Positions 1 through 8,301 of a DNA stretch of 64,000 nt are shown here, piece by piece. Source of the stretch: Thioclava indica. GTDB taxonomy: Bacteria > Pseudomonadota > Alphaproteobacteria > Rhodobacterales > Rhodobacteraceae. How positions within the stretch are numbered: position 1 is the stretch's first letter; every line of letters starts with the position of its first letter. Position numbers and translations under genes: made by a program. The stretch lies in contig NZ_AUNB01000010.1 of NCBI RefSeq assembly GCF_000714545.1, forward strand, positions 23,590 to 87,589, written 5' to 3'. A model generated the notes under the pieces. It was not told the DNA's origin and did no database searches. It saw only the letters and a list, made by a program, of their open reading frames with translations.

Positions 1-320
1 CGATCGTCGCTACCGACTCGCGCATGCCGCGCGACGGTCGCTTCCTGGAAAAGCTGGGCACCTATAATCCGCTGCTCGCCAAGGACAGCGAAGAGCGCGT
101 GAAAATGGACATGGAACGCGTGAAATACTGGCTCGAAAAAGGCGCTCAGCCCACCGACCGTATCACGCGTTTCCTTGAAGCGGCTGGTGTCGTTGCCAAG
201 ACCGAGCGCAAGAACATGAAAAAAGCGGTTCCCGGCAAAAAAGCCACCGAGCGTGCCGAGCAGAAAGCTGCAAAAGAAGCCGAAGCCAATGCTCCGGCCG
301 AAGAAGCCTCGGCAGAATAA
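1..320 (+). CDS. rpsP: 30S ribosomal protein bS16, 5' end outside window
   Basis: Small-subunit ribosomal protein S16. The reading frame is open from base 3 and already inside the conserved core at the window edge ([19 protein letters not shown]), so the start codon and roughly the first 20 residues lie upstream. The core ends near [21 protein letters not shown] lysine-, alanine- and glutamate-rich tail follows, longer than in E. coli but usual for alphaproteobacteria. It is the first visible gene of the rpsP-rimM-trmD-rplS-rpmE group and is followed after 76 bases by rimM. An internal ATG at 24 is not the real start, because the family homology begins before it. Confidence 0.96.
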   Translation, partial: IVATDSRMPRDGRFLEKLGTYNPLLAKDSEERVKMDMERVKYWLEKGAQPTDRITRFLEAAGVVAKTERKNMKKAVPGKKATERAEQKAAKEAEANAPAEEASAE

Positions 321-396
321 GTCGCGATTTGCGATGGCTGGCGGGCCGGGCATAACGCCCGGCCCCTACCCGTTTTTCGGCAGTTAGGAGCGCGTC

Positions 397-903
397 ATGT
401 CCAATTCCGAGCGTATCTGTGTGGGCGCCATCGCCGGCGCGTTCGGCGTGCAGGGCGAGGTTCGTATCAAAAGCTTTTGTGCCGAACCCGAAGATATCGC
501 CGATTATGCCCCGCTTTATAGCGAAGACGGCACACAGACCTATGAGATAAAGCTCACCCGTCCGCTCAAGAACGGGCTGGGCGCGCGCATCGAAAACGTC
601 GCGACCAAGGAACAAGCCGATGCGCTGCGCGGCACCACGCTTTGGACCGATCGCGCGCAACTGCCTTCGCTGCCTGATGACGAGTTCTACCACGCTGATC
701 TGATCGGGCTTGAGGTCGTTGATACGGGCGGTGCGAAAGTCGGCAAGGTGCATGCGGTGCACAATCATGGCGCGGGCGATATTCTGGAAATCAACGCGCC
801 GGGACGCAAAACCGCGCTGCTGCTGCCGTTCACCAAAGCCCATGTGCCCACAGTCGACCTGGCCGCCGCGCGCATCGTGATCGACCCGCCCGAGGATCTG
901 TAA
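397..903 (+). CDS. rimM: Ribosome maturation factor RimM
   Basis: 168 residues, the usual RimM length. RimM binds ribosomal protein uS19 and helps assemble the 30S head domain. The N-terminal RimM barrel is seen in [20 protein letters not shown] (residues about 6-25). The C-terminal PRC-barrel part runs from about residue 95 ([13 protein letters not shown]) to the end, including [14 protein letters not shown]. The ATG is preceded by TTAGGAGCG, a good ribosome binding site. The next gene begins three bases after the stop, so rimM is probably translated in one mRNA with the downstream sulfotransferase-like gene and trmD. Confidence 0.96.
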   Translation: MSNSERICVGAIAGAFGVQGEVRIKSFCAEPEDIADYAPLYSEDGTQTYEIKLTRPLKNGLGARIENVATKEQADALRGTTLWTDRAQLPSLPDDEFYHADLIGLEVVDTGGAKVGKVHAVHNHGAGDILEINAPGRKTALLLPFTKAHVPTVDLAAARIVIDPPEDL

Positions 904-906
904 CCG

Positions 907-1728
907 ATGCGCGTGATCGTTCATGCCGGTTTTCACAAGACCGGCAGTTCGACCATTCAAGCGATCTTGCGCGAGGCGCGCGACAGGCTTCCCGATTGGG
1001 TTTTCGGGCTGCGCTATGACATTGCGGGGATTTCGCGCGCGGCGCGCCATGTCTCGATCAATGGTGATCCGCTGGAGCTAGGCCTGTTCAAGGCGGCTCT
1101 GGCCGATTGGCTGGACGAGCAACGCCGTGACGCGCGTGGCATCGTCATCTCGAACGAGCGGATCATGGGCGCGATGCCCGGCGATCCGAACGTCACCAGT
1201 TACGCGGTCGCACCGATCCTGCTGGGGGCGATGCGCGAGGTAATCCAGAAACAACTGGGGAAATCTGTCGACCTGCAGTTTTACCTAGCCACCCGCGATA
1301 CCGCAGCGTGGATCGACAGTCTGCATTGGCAACAGGTACGCACCAGCTCGCTGACTGAAACGCAAGCCGCCTTTCGTGCGCGCATTACACCACATTTCGA
1401 TATTGATAGGGTGCTGGCCGAGACCCGCGCTGCGCTGGGGGACACGCCACTAACCGTGCGCGCCCTTGAAGACACGCGCAGATTGCCCGAAGGTCCGATT
1501 GCGCCGCTGCTGGATCTGATGGGCCTTGGCTCAGCAGATCGCGCGCAGATCAAGCCGGCTCAGCCGCAGAATGCGCGCCCCCGCGGGGTTGATTTGACCA
1601 CTTTGGCCGATGCCTTGGCAGCGATCAATGCGCAGGGTTTGTCGAGCGAAGCAACCGAGCAGGCCAAGCGCGAGCTGATGCGCGTAGCATGGCGTGAAGA
1701 CGCAAAATTGAGGGCTAAGAATGACTGA
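907..1728 (+). CDS. Sulfotransferase-like P-loop protein inserted in the rimM-trmD operon
   Basis: 273 residues of unassigned function. The N-terminus ([19 protein letters not shown], residues 3-21) has the glycine/lysine/serine-threonine loop that binds the 5'-phosphosulfate of PAPS in sulfotransferase-like proteins. A further conserved-looking segment is [18 protein letters not shown] near residue 125. No membrane segment or signal peptide is visible. It starts three bases after the rimM stop and its last eight bases overlap the trmD start, so it is translationally coupled to both. Base composition matches the neighbouring operon genes, arguing for a long-settled resident. The P-loop is seen directly. 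Sulfotransferase activity and substrate are inference, and a surface-sugar role would fit the other two such genes in this window. Confidence 0.8.
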   Translation: MRVIVHAGFHKTGSSTIQAILREARDRLPDWVFGLRYDIAGISRAARHVSINGDPLELGLFKAALADWLDEQRRDARGIVISNERIMGAMPGDPNVTSYAVAPILLGAMREVIQKQLGKSVDLQFYLATRDTAAWIDSLHWQQVRTSSLTETQAAFRARITPHFDIDRVLAETRAALGDTPLTVRALEDTRRLPEGPIAPLLDLMGLGSADRAQIKPAQPQNARPRGVDLTTLADALAAINAQGLSSEATEQAKRELMRVAWREDAKLRAKND

Positions 1729-2557
1729 CACTCCCCCGATGGGTCGCAAATCGCATGGCCGTCTCAGCATCTCTGCCAGCCGTCAGCCGCGCTCGTTGAT
1801 GGATGAGCCGCCGCACATCAAGGGCGCGTGGACCGCGAAGATCGTGACGCTGTTCCCCGATGCGTTTCCCGGCACGCTGGGGCTTAGCCTGCTTGGCAAG
1901 GCGCGGGAATTGGGGCTTTGGGCGCTGGAAACGATTGACCTGCGCCCGTTCGGGATCGGCAAGCATCACAATGTCGACGACACCCCTGCAGGGGGCGGCG
2001 CGGGCATGGTGCTACGCGCCGATGTGGTCGGTGCGGCGCTGGCTCAGGCGCGCATCGGAACGCCACAGGACCGCACGCTTTGGCCGGTGGTGTACCTGTC
2101 GCCGCGCGGTGCGCCGCTGACACAAGCGATGGCGCAACGCTATGCGCAGGCCGAGGGAATGACCTTGTTATGCGGGCGATTCGAGGGGGTGGACGAGCGC
2201 GTGCTCGAACAGTTCGGCATCGAAGAGGTCAGCATCGGGGATTTCGTGCTGACTGGCGGCGAGGTGGCCGCGCAAGTGCTGATCGACGCGACCGTGCGGC
2301 TGATCCCCGGCGTCTTGGGCAATGCCGAGTCTGCGGTAGAAGAGAGCCATTCCAATGGCTTGCTGGAACATCCACAATATACCAAACCCGCCGAGTGGGA
2401 GGGGTGCGCGATTCCCGAGGTGTTGATGTCGGGCCATCATGGACGCATCGAAAAATGGCGTCACGAGATGTCAGAGGCGCTGACGCGCACCCGCCGCCCC
2501 GATCTTTGGGCGCAATACCTGCAAAAACAGGGAAAATCGGGTGATGGCGAGGCTTGA
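1721..2557 (+). CDS. trmD: tRNA (guanine-37-N1)-methyltransferase
   Basis: 278 residues. TrmD transfers a methyl group from S-adenosylmethionine to N1 of G37 in tRNAs reading CNN codons, which prevents +1 frameshifting. The catalytic core starts at [18 protein letters not shown] (residue about 37). The knotted SAM site is visible as [18 protein letters not shown] and [11 protein letters not shown]. The roughly 36-residue extension before the core (basic, beginning [14 protein letters not shown]) is longer than in E. coli. I believe this is typical of Rhodobacteraceae, but a shorter start inside it (MDEPPHIKG, base 1799) cannot be excluded. The ATG overlaps the preceding gene by eight bases. 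Confidence 0.96.
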   Translation: MTDTPPMGRKSHGRLSISASRQPRSLMDEPPHIKGAWTAKIVTLFPDAFPGTLGLSLLGKARELGLWALETIDLRPFGIGKHHNVDDTPAGGGAGMVLRADVVGAALAQARIGTPQDRTLWPVVYLSPRGAPLTQAMAQRYAQAEGMTLLCGRFEGVDERVLEQFGIEEVSIGDFVLTGGEVAAQVLIDATVRLIPGVLGNAESAVEESHSNGLLEHPQYTKPAEWEGCAIPEVLMSGHHGRIEKWRHEMSEALTRTRRPDLWAQYLQKQGKSGDGEA

Positions 2558-2809
2558 TTTCATCGCGATTTGACCGTATCAGGCGCAGGTCTGAGCCGGA
2601 ATCGGTCTTCGGACCTTTGGTCTATGGCGTGCGGACGCTTTCTTCCTCCGCGCAACCGTCGCAGATCAAAGCCTAAAGCGAAAGACGACCTGAACCCTCC
2701 CGGCGGGCATGACCCTTGCGATCAAGGCACGCACCCGACGAAGACCCGGAGCTCTGAGGCGGCGACAAACCTTCACGGAAAAAACCGTGAGCATATGAAA
2801 GGACTTGCG
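2558..2809 (+). promoter_or_regulatory. Long rplS leader with A6-loop hairpin
   Basis: About 250 bases separate the trmD stop from the rplS start, unusually long for this operon. A perfect six-base-pair stem (TCACGG at 2773-2778, CCGTGA at 2785-2790) closes a loop of six adenines just upstream of the rplS ribosome binding site (AAAGGA near 2798). The position suits a regulatory or processing element. Leader regulation of L19 is known in Firmicutes, but I cannot show that this leader is related. The region has an open frame in phase with rplS from 2570, but its sequence is not ribosomal-protein-like, so I treat it as untranslated. Confidence 0.4.
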
Positions 2810-3181
2810 ATGAACCTGATCGCGCAGATCGAGGCGGAACAAATCGCCGCACTCGAAAAGACTATCCCCGATTTCAAAGCCGGCGACACCGTTCGCGTGG
2901 GCTACAAAGTAACCGAGGGCACCCGCTCGCGCGTTCAGATGTATGAAGGCGTCTGCATCGCGCGCAAAGGCGGCGCAACGCTGGCCGCTTCGTTCACCGT
3001 GCGCAAGATCTCGTTCGGCGAAGGCGTGGAGCGTGTGTTCCCGCTGTATTCGACCAACATCGATTCGATCGAAGTTGTCCGCCGTGGTCGCGTGCGTCGC
3101 GCCAAGCTGTATTATCTGCGCACCCGTCGCGGTAAATCGGCTCGTATCGCCGAAGACACCAACTACAAAGCCAAAGCGTAA
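2810..3181 (+). CDS. rplS: 50S ribosomal protein bL19
   Basis: 123 residues from ATG 2810, preceded by AAAGGACTTGCG. L19 lies at the interface of the 30S and 50S subunits. The family sequence is clear: [13 protein letters not shown] at the N-terminus, then [50 protein letters not shown] and [16 protein letters not shown]. Earlier in-frame starts would add a tail with no resemblance to L19. The gene is followed by rpmE after 11 bases. Confidence 0.97.
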   Translation: MNLIAQIEAEQIAALEKTIPDFKAGDTVRVGYKVTEGTRSRVQMYEGVCIARKGGATLAASFTVRKISFGEGVERVFPLYSTNIDSIEVVRRGRVRRAKLYYLRTRRGKSARIAEDTNYKAKA

Positions 3182-3192
3182 GGAGCGGGACT

Positions 3193-3414
3193 ATGAAAGC
3201 CGAAACCCATCCCGACTACCACATGATCACCGTCAAAATGACCGACGGGACCGAGTACCAGACGCGCACCACTTGGGGCGACGAAGGTGCGACCATGACG
3301 CTCGACATCGACCCGACCTCGCATCCGGCGTGGAACGGCGGCAGCTCGCGCCTGATGGATACCGGCGGTCGTGTGTCGAAGTTCAAAAACAAATATGCTG
3401 GCCTCGGCTTCTGA
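3193..3414 (+). CDS. rpmE: 50S ribosomal protein bL31, zinc-free type
   Basis: 73 residues with ribosome binding site TAAGGAGCG. The protein begins [20 protein letters not shown] and contains [21 protein letters not shown], matching bL31. None of the four cysteines of the zinc-binding form is present, so this is the cysteine-free (C-) form that works independently of zinc supply. It is the last gene of the translation operon and is followed directly by a strong terminator. Confidence 0.96.
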   Translation: MKAETHPDYHMITVKMTDGTEYQTRTTWGDEGATMTLDIDPTSHPAWNGGSSRLMDTGGRVSKFKNKYAGLGF

Positions 3415-3440
3415 GCCTGAGCGCATGTTTCGCAGATCAA

Positions 3441-3465
3441 GGGCGTCCTTCGGGGCGCCCTTTTT
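3441..3465 (+). terminator. Rho-independent terminator of the rpsP-rpmE operon
   Basis: Eight-base-pair stem GGGCGTCC (3441-3448) with GGGCGCCC (3453-3460), one G-U pair, closed by a TTCG tetraloop, and followed by TTTTT. It lies 26 bases after the rpmE stop. Confidence 0.9.
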
Positions 3466-3467
3466 CG

Positions 3468-3653
3468 TTACTGGATGGGGGAGAGTTGAGCCTCAGCCCG
3501 CCACGTAGCACGCATGTAGTCGCGCCCAGAACCCGGGAGATACTGCCAGAAACGAGCAACCGATAATCCTAGTCTCAAAAGGTCATTCTCTTCGGGGGCG
3601 GCTCTAAGACAGCGCCATGCAATCATAGGTTGACTATTCTTCATCGATTTCAT
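3468..3653 (-). CDS. Possible small protein or gene remnant
   Basis: A 61-residue frame on the minus strand (MKSMKNSQPMIAWRCLRAAP at its start, then a region containing FWQYLPGSGRDYMRA). The composition looks protein-like rather than random, with aromatic and charged residues spaced as in an amphipathic helix. No clear ribosome binding site precedes it and I do not recognise the family. It sits between the operon terminator and the accessory island, where a truncated fragment of a displaced gene is plausible. Confidence 0.25.
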   Translation of the reverse strand: MKSMKNSQPMIAWRCLRAAPEENDLLRLGLSVARFWQYLPGSGRDYMRATWRAEAQLSPIQ

Positions 3654-3688
3654 CTTATTGGCCGACGCCCCTAGGATAAGATGAATTC

Positions 3689-4228
3689 ATGAATAACTTG
3701 CTAACCGGAGCCGATGCGCAGGCTCGATTCCTTCTTCAATCCCTGAAAGCACATGAGGGTCGAGGCAAGCTTTTAGCTGCGGAGACGCCAATCATTGAGG
3801 GTATTCGGCTTTCGAATGATCCTATCAGCAAGGTGAAGGGGCATTATGAATCTACGAGCGGAGAAATGCTGTCGCTGTCGATGCAACATGGCGGATCAAA
3901 AACACCGAAATGGCAGGCGCTGCATATTTCTCTGGGTGAAATGAACCTAAGCGGCTCGTTGCTGCTTGGCGTGCTTATCAAAAGCAGATCTCCGTCATCA
4001 ATGACCACGAAAATTTGTCTGCGCTCGGGGAAAGATGGAGATTTCCAAGATATATTCTTTTCGAAAACGATGGTCTCATTTGCACAAGCAAGCGTTCATC
4101 TAGACGTGATTGAATTCGATAAAAATCCAAATTTGCCACGTCAGGTTCAGTGGCGGGATTTAATTTTATTCTTTCGTCCGGGTGAGTTTGACATAAGTCT
4201 TCTCGACATTCGCCTATTTGTCGTTTGA
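3689..4228 (+). CDS. Hypothetical protein of the glycosyltransferase island
   Basis: 179 residues, unrecognised. It begins MNNLLTGADAQARFLLQSLK; the second half alternates hydrophobic and polar residues and reads like a beta-sandwich (LHISLGEMNLSGSLLLGVLI, WRDLILFFRPGEFDISLL). No signal peptide or membrane span is visible. It overlaps the following glycosyltransferase by 11 bases and so is almost certainly expressed with it. G+C is visibly lower than in the rpsP operon, as in the next two genes, suggesting acquired DNA. A carbohydrate-binding or accessory role is a guess from context only. Confidence 0.65.
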   Translation: MNNLLTGADAQARFLLQSLKAHEGRGKLLAAETPIIEGIRLSNDPISKVKGHYESTSGEMLSLSMQHGGSKTPKWQALHISLGEMNLSGSLLLGVLIKSRSPSSMTTKICLRSGKDGDFQDIFFSKTMVSFAQASVHLDVIEFDKNPNLPRQVQWRDLILFFRPGEFDISLLDIRLFVV

Positions 4229-5237
4229 TAGTCACTTGAGCGAGCAAGACACAATGGGCCAGCCGGAAGACTTGGCAATCGTAATTCCAGTATGGAATAT
4301 ACCGCAAGACTTAGTTTTCTTGCTAACCCAAATCTCACGCATGAATATATTCTCAGAAGTTATCGTATGCGACGATGCGTCTGATGTAGATTGCAATCCC
4401 GAACATCTCGGCTTCACTTCAGAAACTCTTGGTGCTCGGCTTACTTATATCCGATCTCCCGAACAACGTGGTGCCGGGGCTGCGAGAAATATAGGACTCG
4501 CGGCCGTAAATGCGAAGAACGTATTGTTTTTTGACGCTGATGACCACCTATCCGAAAAGCTGCCTCTGATTTGGCGACGCCACATTCGAGATGAAATACC
4601 AGATTTTACGATCTTCCGGCACACCGATTCACGCGTCTTAAATTCCGAGGGTCGCGAGGCCTCATTCGCCACAGATGAACGACAATGGGACGTCGCGTTG
4701 GGCAAGACCAACGAGAAGCTGCTAACCCGAGAGCAGAGCGCTCATTTATGCACGATCAGTGCTTATCCCTGGAATAAGATATATCGCACCGGTTTTCTAC
4801 GGTCGCAGAAAATAAACTGCTCGGAAACGCCAGTGCACAACGATATTCGCCTGCATTGGCTTAGCTTCCTAAAAGCTCGCTCTATTCTGGCCGTGCGTGA
4901 AATTGGAGCAATCCATATCGTCGGCGAGAGGGATCATCATCTGACGACTCGACGCGGAGAAGAACGTCTTTGTATAAACGAAATCTTGGAAGACTTAACA
5001 AATTCCATTCGAGAAAGTCACCGCAACACTATATTCATGCGTCATTTTATACATTTTGTCGATACGATTTGCCGTTGGAACCTCAATCAAGTGGACCATG
5101 ATATACGAGCCAAATTCTCTGAACTGACCTTAACAGCCTACCTGCGCTTTCATCCAGACGAGTTTCGCGTTTTTGCTTTATGGCAACCGGAAAAGGCAGA
5201 AAGTATCGTAAAATTTCTCTTGCGAGAGGGCGCGTGA
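4218..5237 (+). CDS. Family 2 glycosyltransferase
   Basis: 339 residues with a GT-A fold of family GT2, which transfers a sugar from a nucleotide sugar. The Rossmann-like start is DLAIVIPVWNIPQDLVFLL (about residue 18). The nucleotide-binding acidic pair is in EVIVCDDASD, and the metal-binding DXD-type motif is FFDADDHL near residue 112. A later conserved segment is AYPWNKIYRTGFL, with histidine- and aspartate-rich HNDIRLHWLSFL behind it, typical of polysaccharide-type GT2 enzymes. The C-terminus is not membrane-spanning. The start at 4218 overlaps the preceding gene; ATG 4254 is an alternative. The next glycosyltransferase starts four bases after the stop. Confidence 0.88.
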   Translation: MSFDSHLSEQDTMGQPEDLAIVIPVWNIPQDLVFLLTQISRMNIFSEVIVCDDASDVDCNPEHLGFTSETLGARLTYIRSPEQRGAGAARNIGLAAVNAKNVLFFDADDHLSEKLPLIWRRHIRDEIPDFTIFRHTDSRVLNSEGREASFATDERQWDVALGKTNEKLLTREQSAHLCTISAYPWNKIYRTGFLRSQKINCSETPVHNDIRLHWLSFLKARSILAVREIGAIHIVGERDHHLTTRRGEERLCINEILEDLTNSIRESHRNTIFMRHFIHFVDTICRWNLNQVDHDIRAKFSELTLTAYLRFHPDEFRVFALWQPEKAESIVKFLLREGA

Positions 5238-5241
5238 TTTC

Positions 5242-6378
5242 ATGTCCAAAATCAGCTTTATCATAACGACATATAACATCGAAAATTATATCCTTAAATG
5301 CCTAAAGAGCGTATCAATGATCGTTCGTCCCGGAGATCAAATAATTCTTGTCGATGATGGATCGACCGACGCTACAGAAGCTATAATTCGCGAATTTTCA
5401 GAAGGCACAGGCTTCATCGATGATGTTGAAGTTAACCATATTTTCCTGGGAACAAATACTTATGGCGGCGTAGGCATAGGCGGAAATATCGGCTTAAGAG
5501 AGGCATCGCGCGATACGGTCTTTTTTGTTGATGGCGACGATTGGCTTGATGTCAATGCCTTTCGTGAAGCTCGGAGCTATTGGTCTCTCCATGAGCTCGA
5601 TATTATGATTGCAAATTATAAGGAGTACGATCAGAAAAACGATATATTCAAGAAACCCTCCGATTCGCAGCGCTGGAATAACATTAATCATAGCGCGAAC
5701 TTGGAAGAGCTTCGCCAAGTCGCTGTTTCCTTTATAGCCGTTCCTTGGAGAAAATTCTACCGACGGGAGTTTCTTTTAGAAAATGAAATCCTCTTTCCCG
5801 AGGGTGACTTTTTCTTTGAGGACAATCCTTTTCACTGGGATGTTTGCCTTTACGCAAATAGCATCGGATTTTTTGACAAAGCGATCTGCTACCATCGCAT
5901 CAATCGCCCCGGCCAAACTATGACGTCAACCGGTGTGGAGCTTGCAGCATTTTTTATCCATTTTGATACAATTATGAACAAAATCGATAAAAATCGCAGA
6001 GATTTAAAAATGAGCCTATCGCGCTGGCTTTTAGGAAACATGACATGGCAGCTGGACCGAATATCGGAATCGGCCCTTTATATCTACTTCTCTCAAGCCT
6101 CCAGAGCTTTGCAACAAATTGAGTCGAGCATTTGGAAAGAGGAACTTGCTACTACTGAAAGTTCAAAGAGAATTTGGACGACAGCCAATAGACTTAGAGA
6201 TGGGGATATTTGGGGACTGATTGATCAGTGGAAGCTTGATAAAATGCGAATCGCTATGACTGAAGCCCGAGGGGTTTTCTCGGACGCCTTGAGAACAGCT
6301 CGAGAAAATAAGAAAATGCTTCAGGGCGCCAATGCCGCTTTGCTATTTGAAGCCATAGCGAGCCGAAAAGAAATTTAG
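5242..6378 (+). CDS. Family 2 glycosyltransferase
   Basis: 378 residues. The GT2 core is at the very N-terminus: ISFIITTYNIENYILKCLKS, then IILVDDGSTDATEAI and the DXD motif VFFVDGDDWLD near residue 97. An acceptor-side segment FEDNPFHWDVCLYANS and a helical C-terminal part follow. It probably extends a capsule, exopolysaccharide or O-antigen chain together with the preceding enzyme. A+T-rich codon use (many AAA, ATA, TTT) sets it apart from the housekeeping genes and supports lateral acquisition. No terminator is visible after the stop. Confidence 0.88.
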   Translation: MSKISFIITTYNIENYILKCLKSVSMIVRPGDQIILVDDGSTDATEAIIREFSEGTGFIDDVEVNHIFLGTNTYGGVGIGGNIGLREASRDTVFFVDGDDWLDVNAFREARSYWSLHELDIMIANYKEYDQKNDIFKKPSDSQRWNNINHSANLEELRQVAVSFIAVPWRKFYRREFLLENEILFPEGDFFFEDNPFHWDVCLYANSIGFFDKAICYHRINRPGQTMTSTGVELAAFFIHFDTIMNKIDKNRRDLKMSLSRWLLGNMTWQLDRISESALYIYFSQASRALQQIESSIWKEELATTESSKRIWTTANRLRDGDIWGLIDQWKLDKMRIAMTEARGVFSDALRTARENKKMLQGANAALLFEAIASRKEI

Positions 6379-6760
6379 TTACCTTTGATCCGCATGGCAT
6401 TTAGAGAGCCTTGAATCTATGGATTGTTGGAATCTCATAACCTCGACCCAAAAAAAGCCATAACTATCTGAATTTGTGAACCAACCCACTGAAAATGTTT
6501 GCGCGAAACCGATCATTCCGACCGATTTAGAGACCTTCATTCTCGCTGCATTCTGCGCTGCCATTATGTCGACAGAGAGTGAAAAGGCGGAATACCATCA
6601 ACGAATCGCGCTTGTTAAATCGAGCTTTAACGTCCACTGGAAGTTGAATACTGCAGGTAATATTTTTTAAAGAACACCTGAGGCAAACTATCCCGCCTCT
6701 CCGCAAACATGCGATGCGACCGCCTCACCAAAACAAAACACGCAGAAGATAATCTGGTTC
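6379..6760. other. Non-coding gap before the IS66 element
   Basis: About 380 bases with no gene I can support. A GTG-started frame of 64 codons (6476-6670) has no ribosome binding site and no recognisable product. No terminator or tandem repeat was seen. Confidence 0.5.
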
Positions 6761-6782
6761 GCAAGCGCCCCGTTGATACCGC
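6761..6782 (+). repeat. IS66 left inverted repeat
   Basis: Begins GCAAGCGCCCCGTTG and matches the reverse complement of 10717-10738 at 17 of 22 positions. It lies immediately downstream of the tnpC stop codon. Confidence 0.75.
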
Positions 6783-7639
6783 AGCTTACGCAGCTTGACT
6801 GCCCGTTGCTGATGCCCGCGTCGCCCAATTCCAGGGCAACAATTCATCCAGCCGATTGATCTTGTGATCGTGGATACGGTCGAGGATGTCAGCGAGATAG
6901 GCCTGCGGATCAAGGTCGTTGAGTTTGGCTGTCTCAATGATGGTCATGGCGCGCGCAAGGCTTTCTGCGCCGGTATCCGCGCCCGCGAAGAGCCAGTTTT
7001 TTCCTCCTATCCCGATTGGGCGTAGGGCACGCTCGGCTGGACTGTTATCGATCGCCACACGGCCATCGGCCAGAAACAAGCTAAAGGCTGCCTGCCGATT
7101 GAGGCCATAGCGGAAGGCCTTGGCCAGATCGCTTTTGCCCGGAATGCGCAGGAGCTGCTGTTCGGGCCATGCAAAGATGTCTTCGACATGCGGGCGGCTC
7201 AACTTTTGCCGTGCCGCATGGCGGACGTCAGCGGGCTGGCCGTTCCTGTCGCGCTCGACATCGTAGAACTTGCCGATCCGATCAAGCGCCTCGCGGGCGA
7301 TCTCGGCTTTCGTCGAGGCCCAAAAGTCATGGAAGTCACGTCGGAGATGCGCCCAACAGGCCGCTTCGCGCAAACGGGGCGGGCCATCGGGTTCTGGCTC
7401 GTAGAGCTTGGCATAGCCCTTGTAACCATCCGCTTGGAGGATACCACGGGCATTGGCCAAATGGCTCAGGACGTGCTCTTCCTTCCAGTCCGGGGCAAAG
7501 CGATATACAGCACCGGGTGGCGCAGCGCCCGCCCAAGCTCTTTGATCGCGCACATAGGCCCAGATCCGGCCTTGTTTGCCCCCTTTGCCAAGGCCTTTGT
7601 CGCGTAAAGAGCGATCCAGCACCCGGATCGGCGAGTCAT

Positions 7640-7682
7640 CTGTTACCCGGCAGGCGATTGCGAAGCAATCGGCCGAGAGGGC
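7640..7682 (-). repeat. Palindromic mini-element, copy A
   Basis: On the minus strand it starts GCCCTCTCGG and ends CTGCCGGGTAACAG, with a CGATTGC/GCAATCG stem and TTC loop. It is inserted in tnpC between the codons for LLHA and DDSPIRV, with a net gain of about 41 bases that breaks the frame. Confidence 0.8.
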
Positions 7683-7760
7683 GCGTGCAGCAGATCGCTG
7701 GTCATGATGTCCGCCTCGATGCGTTCGATCAACGGCGACAGGGTATTCATGGCGCGGCCA

Positions 7761-7832
7761 CCCTGGGCTTCGCCCGTTCACACCTCGGTGCGTCCACTGG
7801 ACGCCCCGCCACTTCGTGGACCGGCGTTCACC
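7761..7832 (-). repeat. 72-base palindrome-rich insertion in tnpC
   Basis: An insertion between the tnpC segments LVGW and GRAMNTL, of a type different from the mini-element family. It contains three perfect small hairpins: GGGC-TTC-GCCC (7766-7776), GCGTCC-ACT-GGACGC (7791-7805) and CCAC-TTC-GTGG (7810-7820), with CGTTCAC/CCGTTCAC repeats near both ends. It replaces one cysteine codon and brings an in-frame TGA. No second copy was found in the window. Confidence 0.65.
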
Positions 7833-7954
7833 CAGCCGACCAGAGTGCTTTCGGGGATATCAGCCCCCATGCGCGCGAAGATCTCGTGCTGGCGATAAAG
7901 GGGAAGGTGGTCGTCGAACTTCGAGACCAGAACATGGGCCAGCAGGTTTGGCCC

Positions 7955-7993
7955 CCGTTGCCCGGCAGGCGATTGTCTGCAATCGCCGAGAGG
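7955..7993 (-). repeat. Palindromic mini-element, copy B
   Basis: On the minus strand it starts CCTCTCGG and ends CTGCCGGGCAACGG, with a perfect eight-base-pair stem GGCGATTG/CAATCGCC around CAGA. It sits in tnpC between SMA and GPNLLAHVL, adds exactly 13 codons and keeps the frame open. Confidence 0.85.
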
Positions 7994-8129
7994 GGCCATG
8001 CTGCCCGGGATCGGACGGCTGGGGGCCGGCTCCTGCACCATCCGCTCGCAGCGACGACAGGATTTCTTGATCCGGGCGATCTGCCCTCTTGTCTTATTAA
8101 TTGAGCAGTTCCTGTGTGAAGCTGGAATA

Positions 8130-8297
8130 GCTGCCCGGCACGGCAGTCGCTTGCGGGGCCGGGCAGCGGCGGAGGTCGGACCGTTCCCCTCTTGGTCGTC
8201 GTGGACCGCGCACGAGTATGGTCACCTCCGTCTTTTCTACTGACCTGGACGGATACTTGGGCTGTGGGCCCGCATGACAAGACAAGGTGAGGAAAAG
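8130..8297 (+). ncRNA. Predicted IS110 bridge RNA with target and donor guides
   Basis: Three hairpins in the non-coding left end. First, a 10-base-pair stem 8130-8139/8158-8167. Second, a target loop: outer stem 8171-8176 with 8224-8229 and 8179-8182 with 8220-8223, apical hairpin 8194-8197/8204-8207, and between them the guides CCCCTCT (8186-8192; target GCCCTCT) and GCACGAG (8210-8216; reverse complement of target CTCGGGC with one mismatch). Third, a donor loop: ACGGATACT (8249-8257) is identical to the right IS end 9242-9250, and AAGACAAG (8279-8286) is the reverse complement of the CT core plus the left IS end 8090-8095, with a hairpin 8259-8262/8268-8271 between. An outer stem 8232-8237/8292-8297 would cover the recombinase ribosome binding site. 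The layout follows the known IS621 bridge RNA; expression is inferred. Confidence 0.8.
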
Positions 8298-8301
8298 ACG
8301 C

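Noticed and set aside
163..1050. 295-codon minus-strand open frame across rpsP and rimM
   Set aside because: It lies opposite two certain genes; its arginine/histidine-rich product is the usual antisense shadow of G+C-rich coding DNA.
2570..2809. N-terminal extension of rplS to 2570
   Set aside because: The 80 extra codons do not resemble L19, and the true ATG 2810 has its own ribosome binding site.
6476..6670. 64-codon frame between the glycosyltransferases and IS66
   Set aside because: GTG start without ribosome binding site, no recognisable motif.
8130..8167. Sixth copy of the palindromic mini-element inside the IS110 left end
   Set aside because: It shares GGC-rich stem bases, but lacks the CCTCTCG and GTAACAG ends and fits better as the first stem of the bridge RNA.
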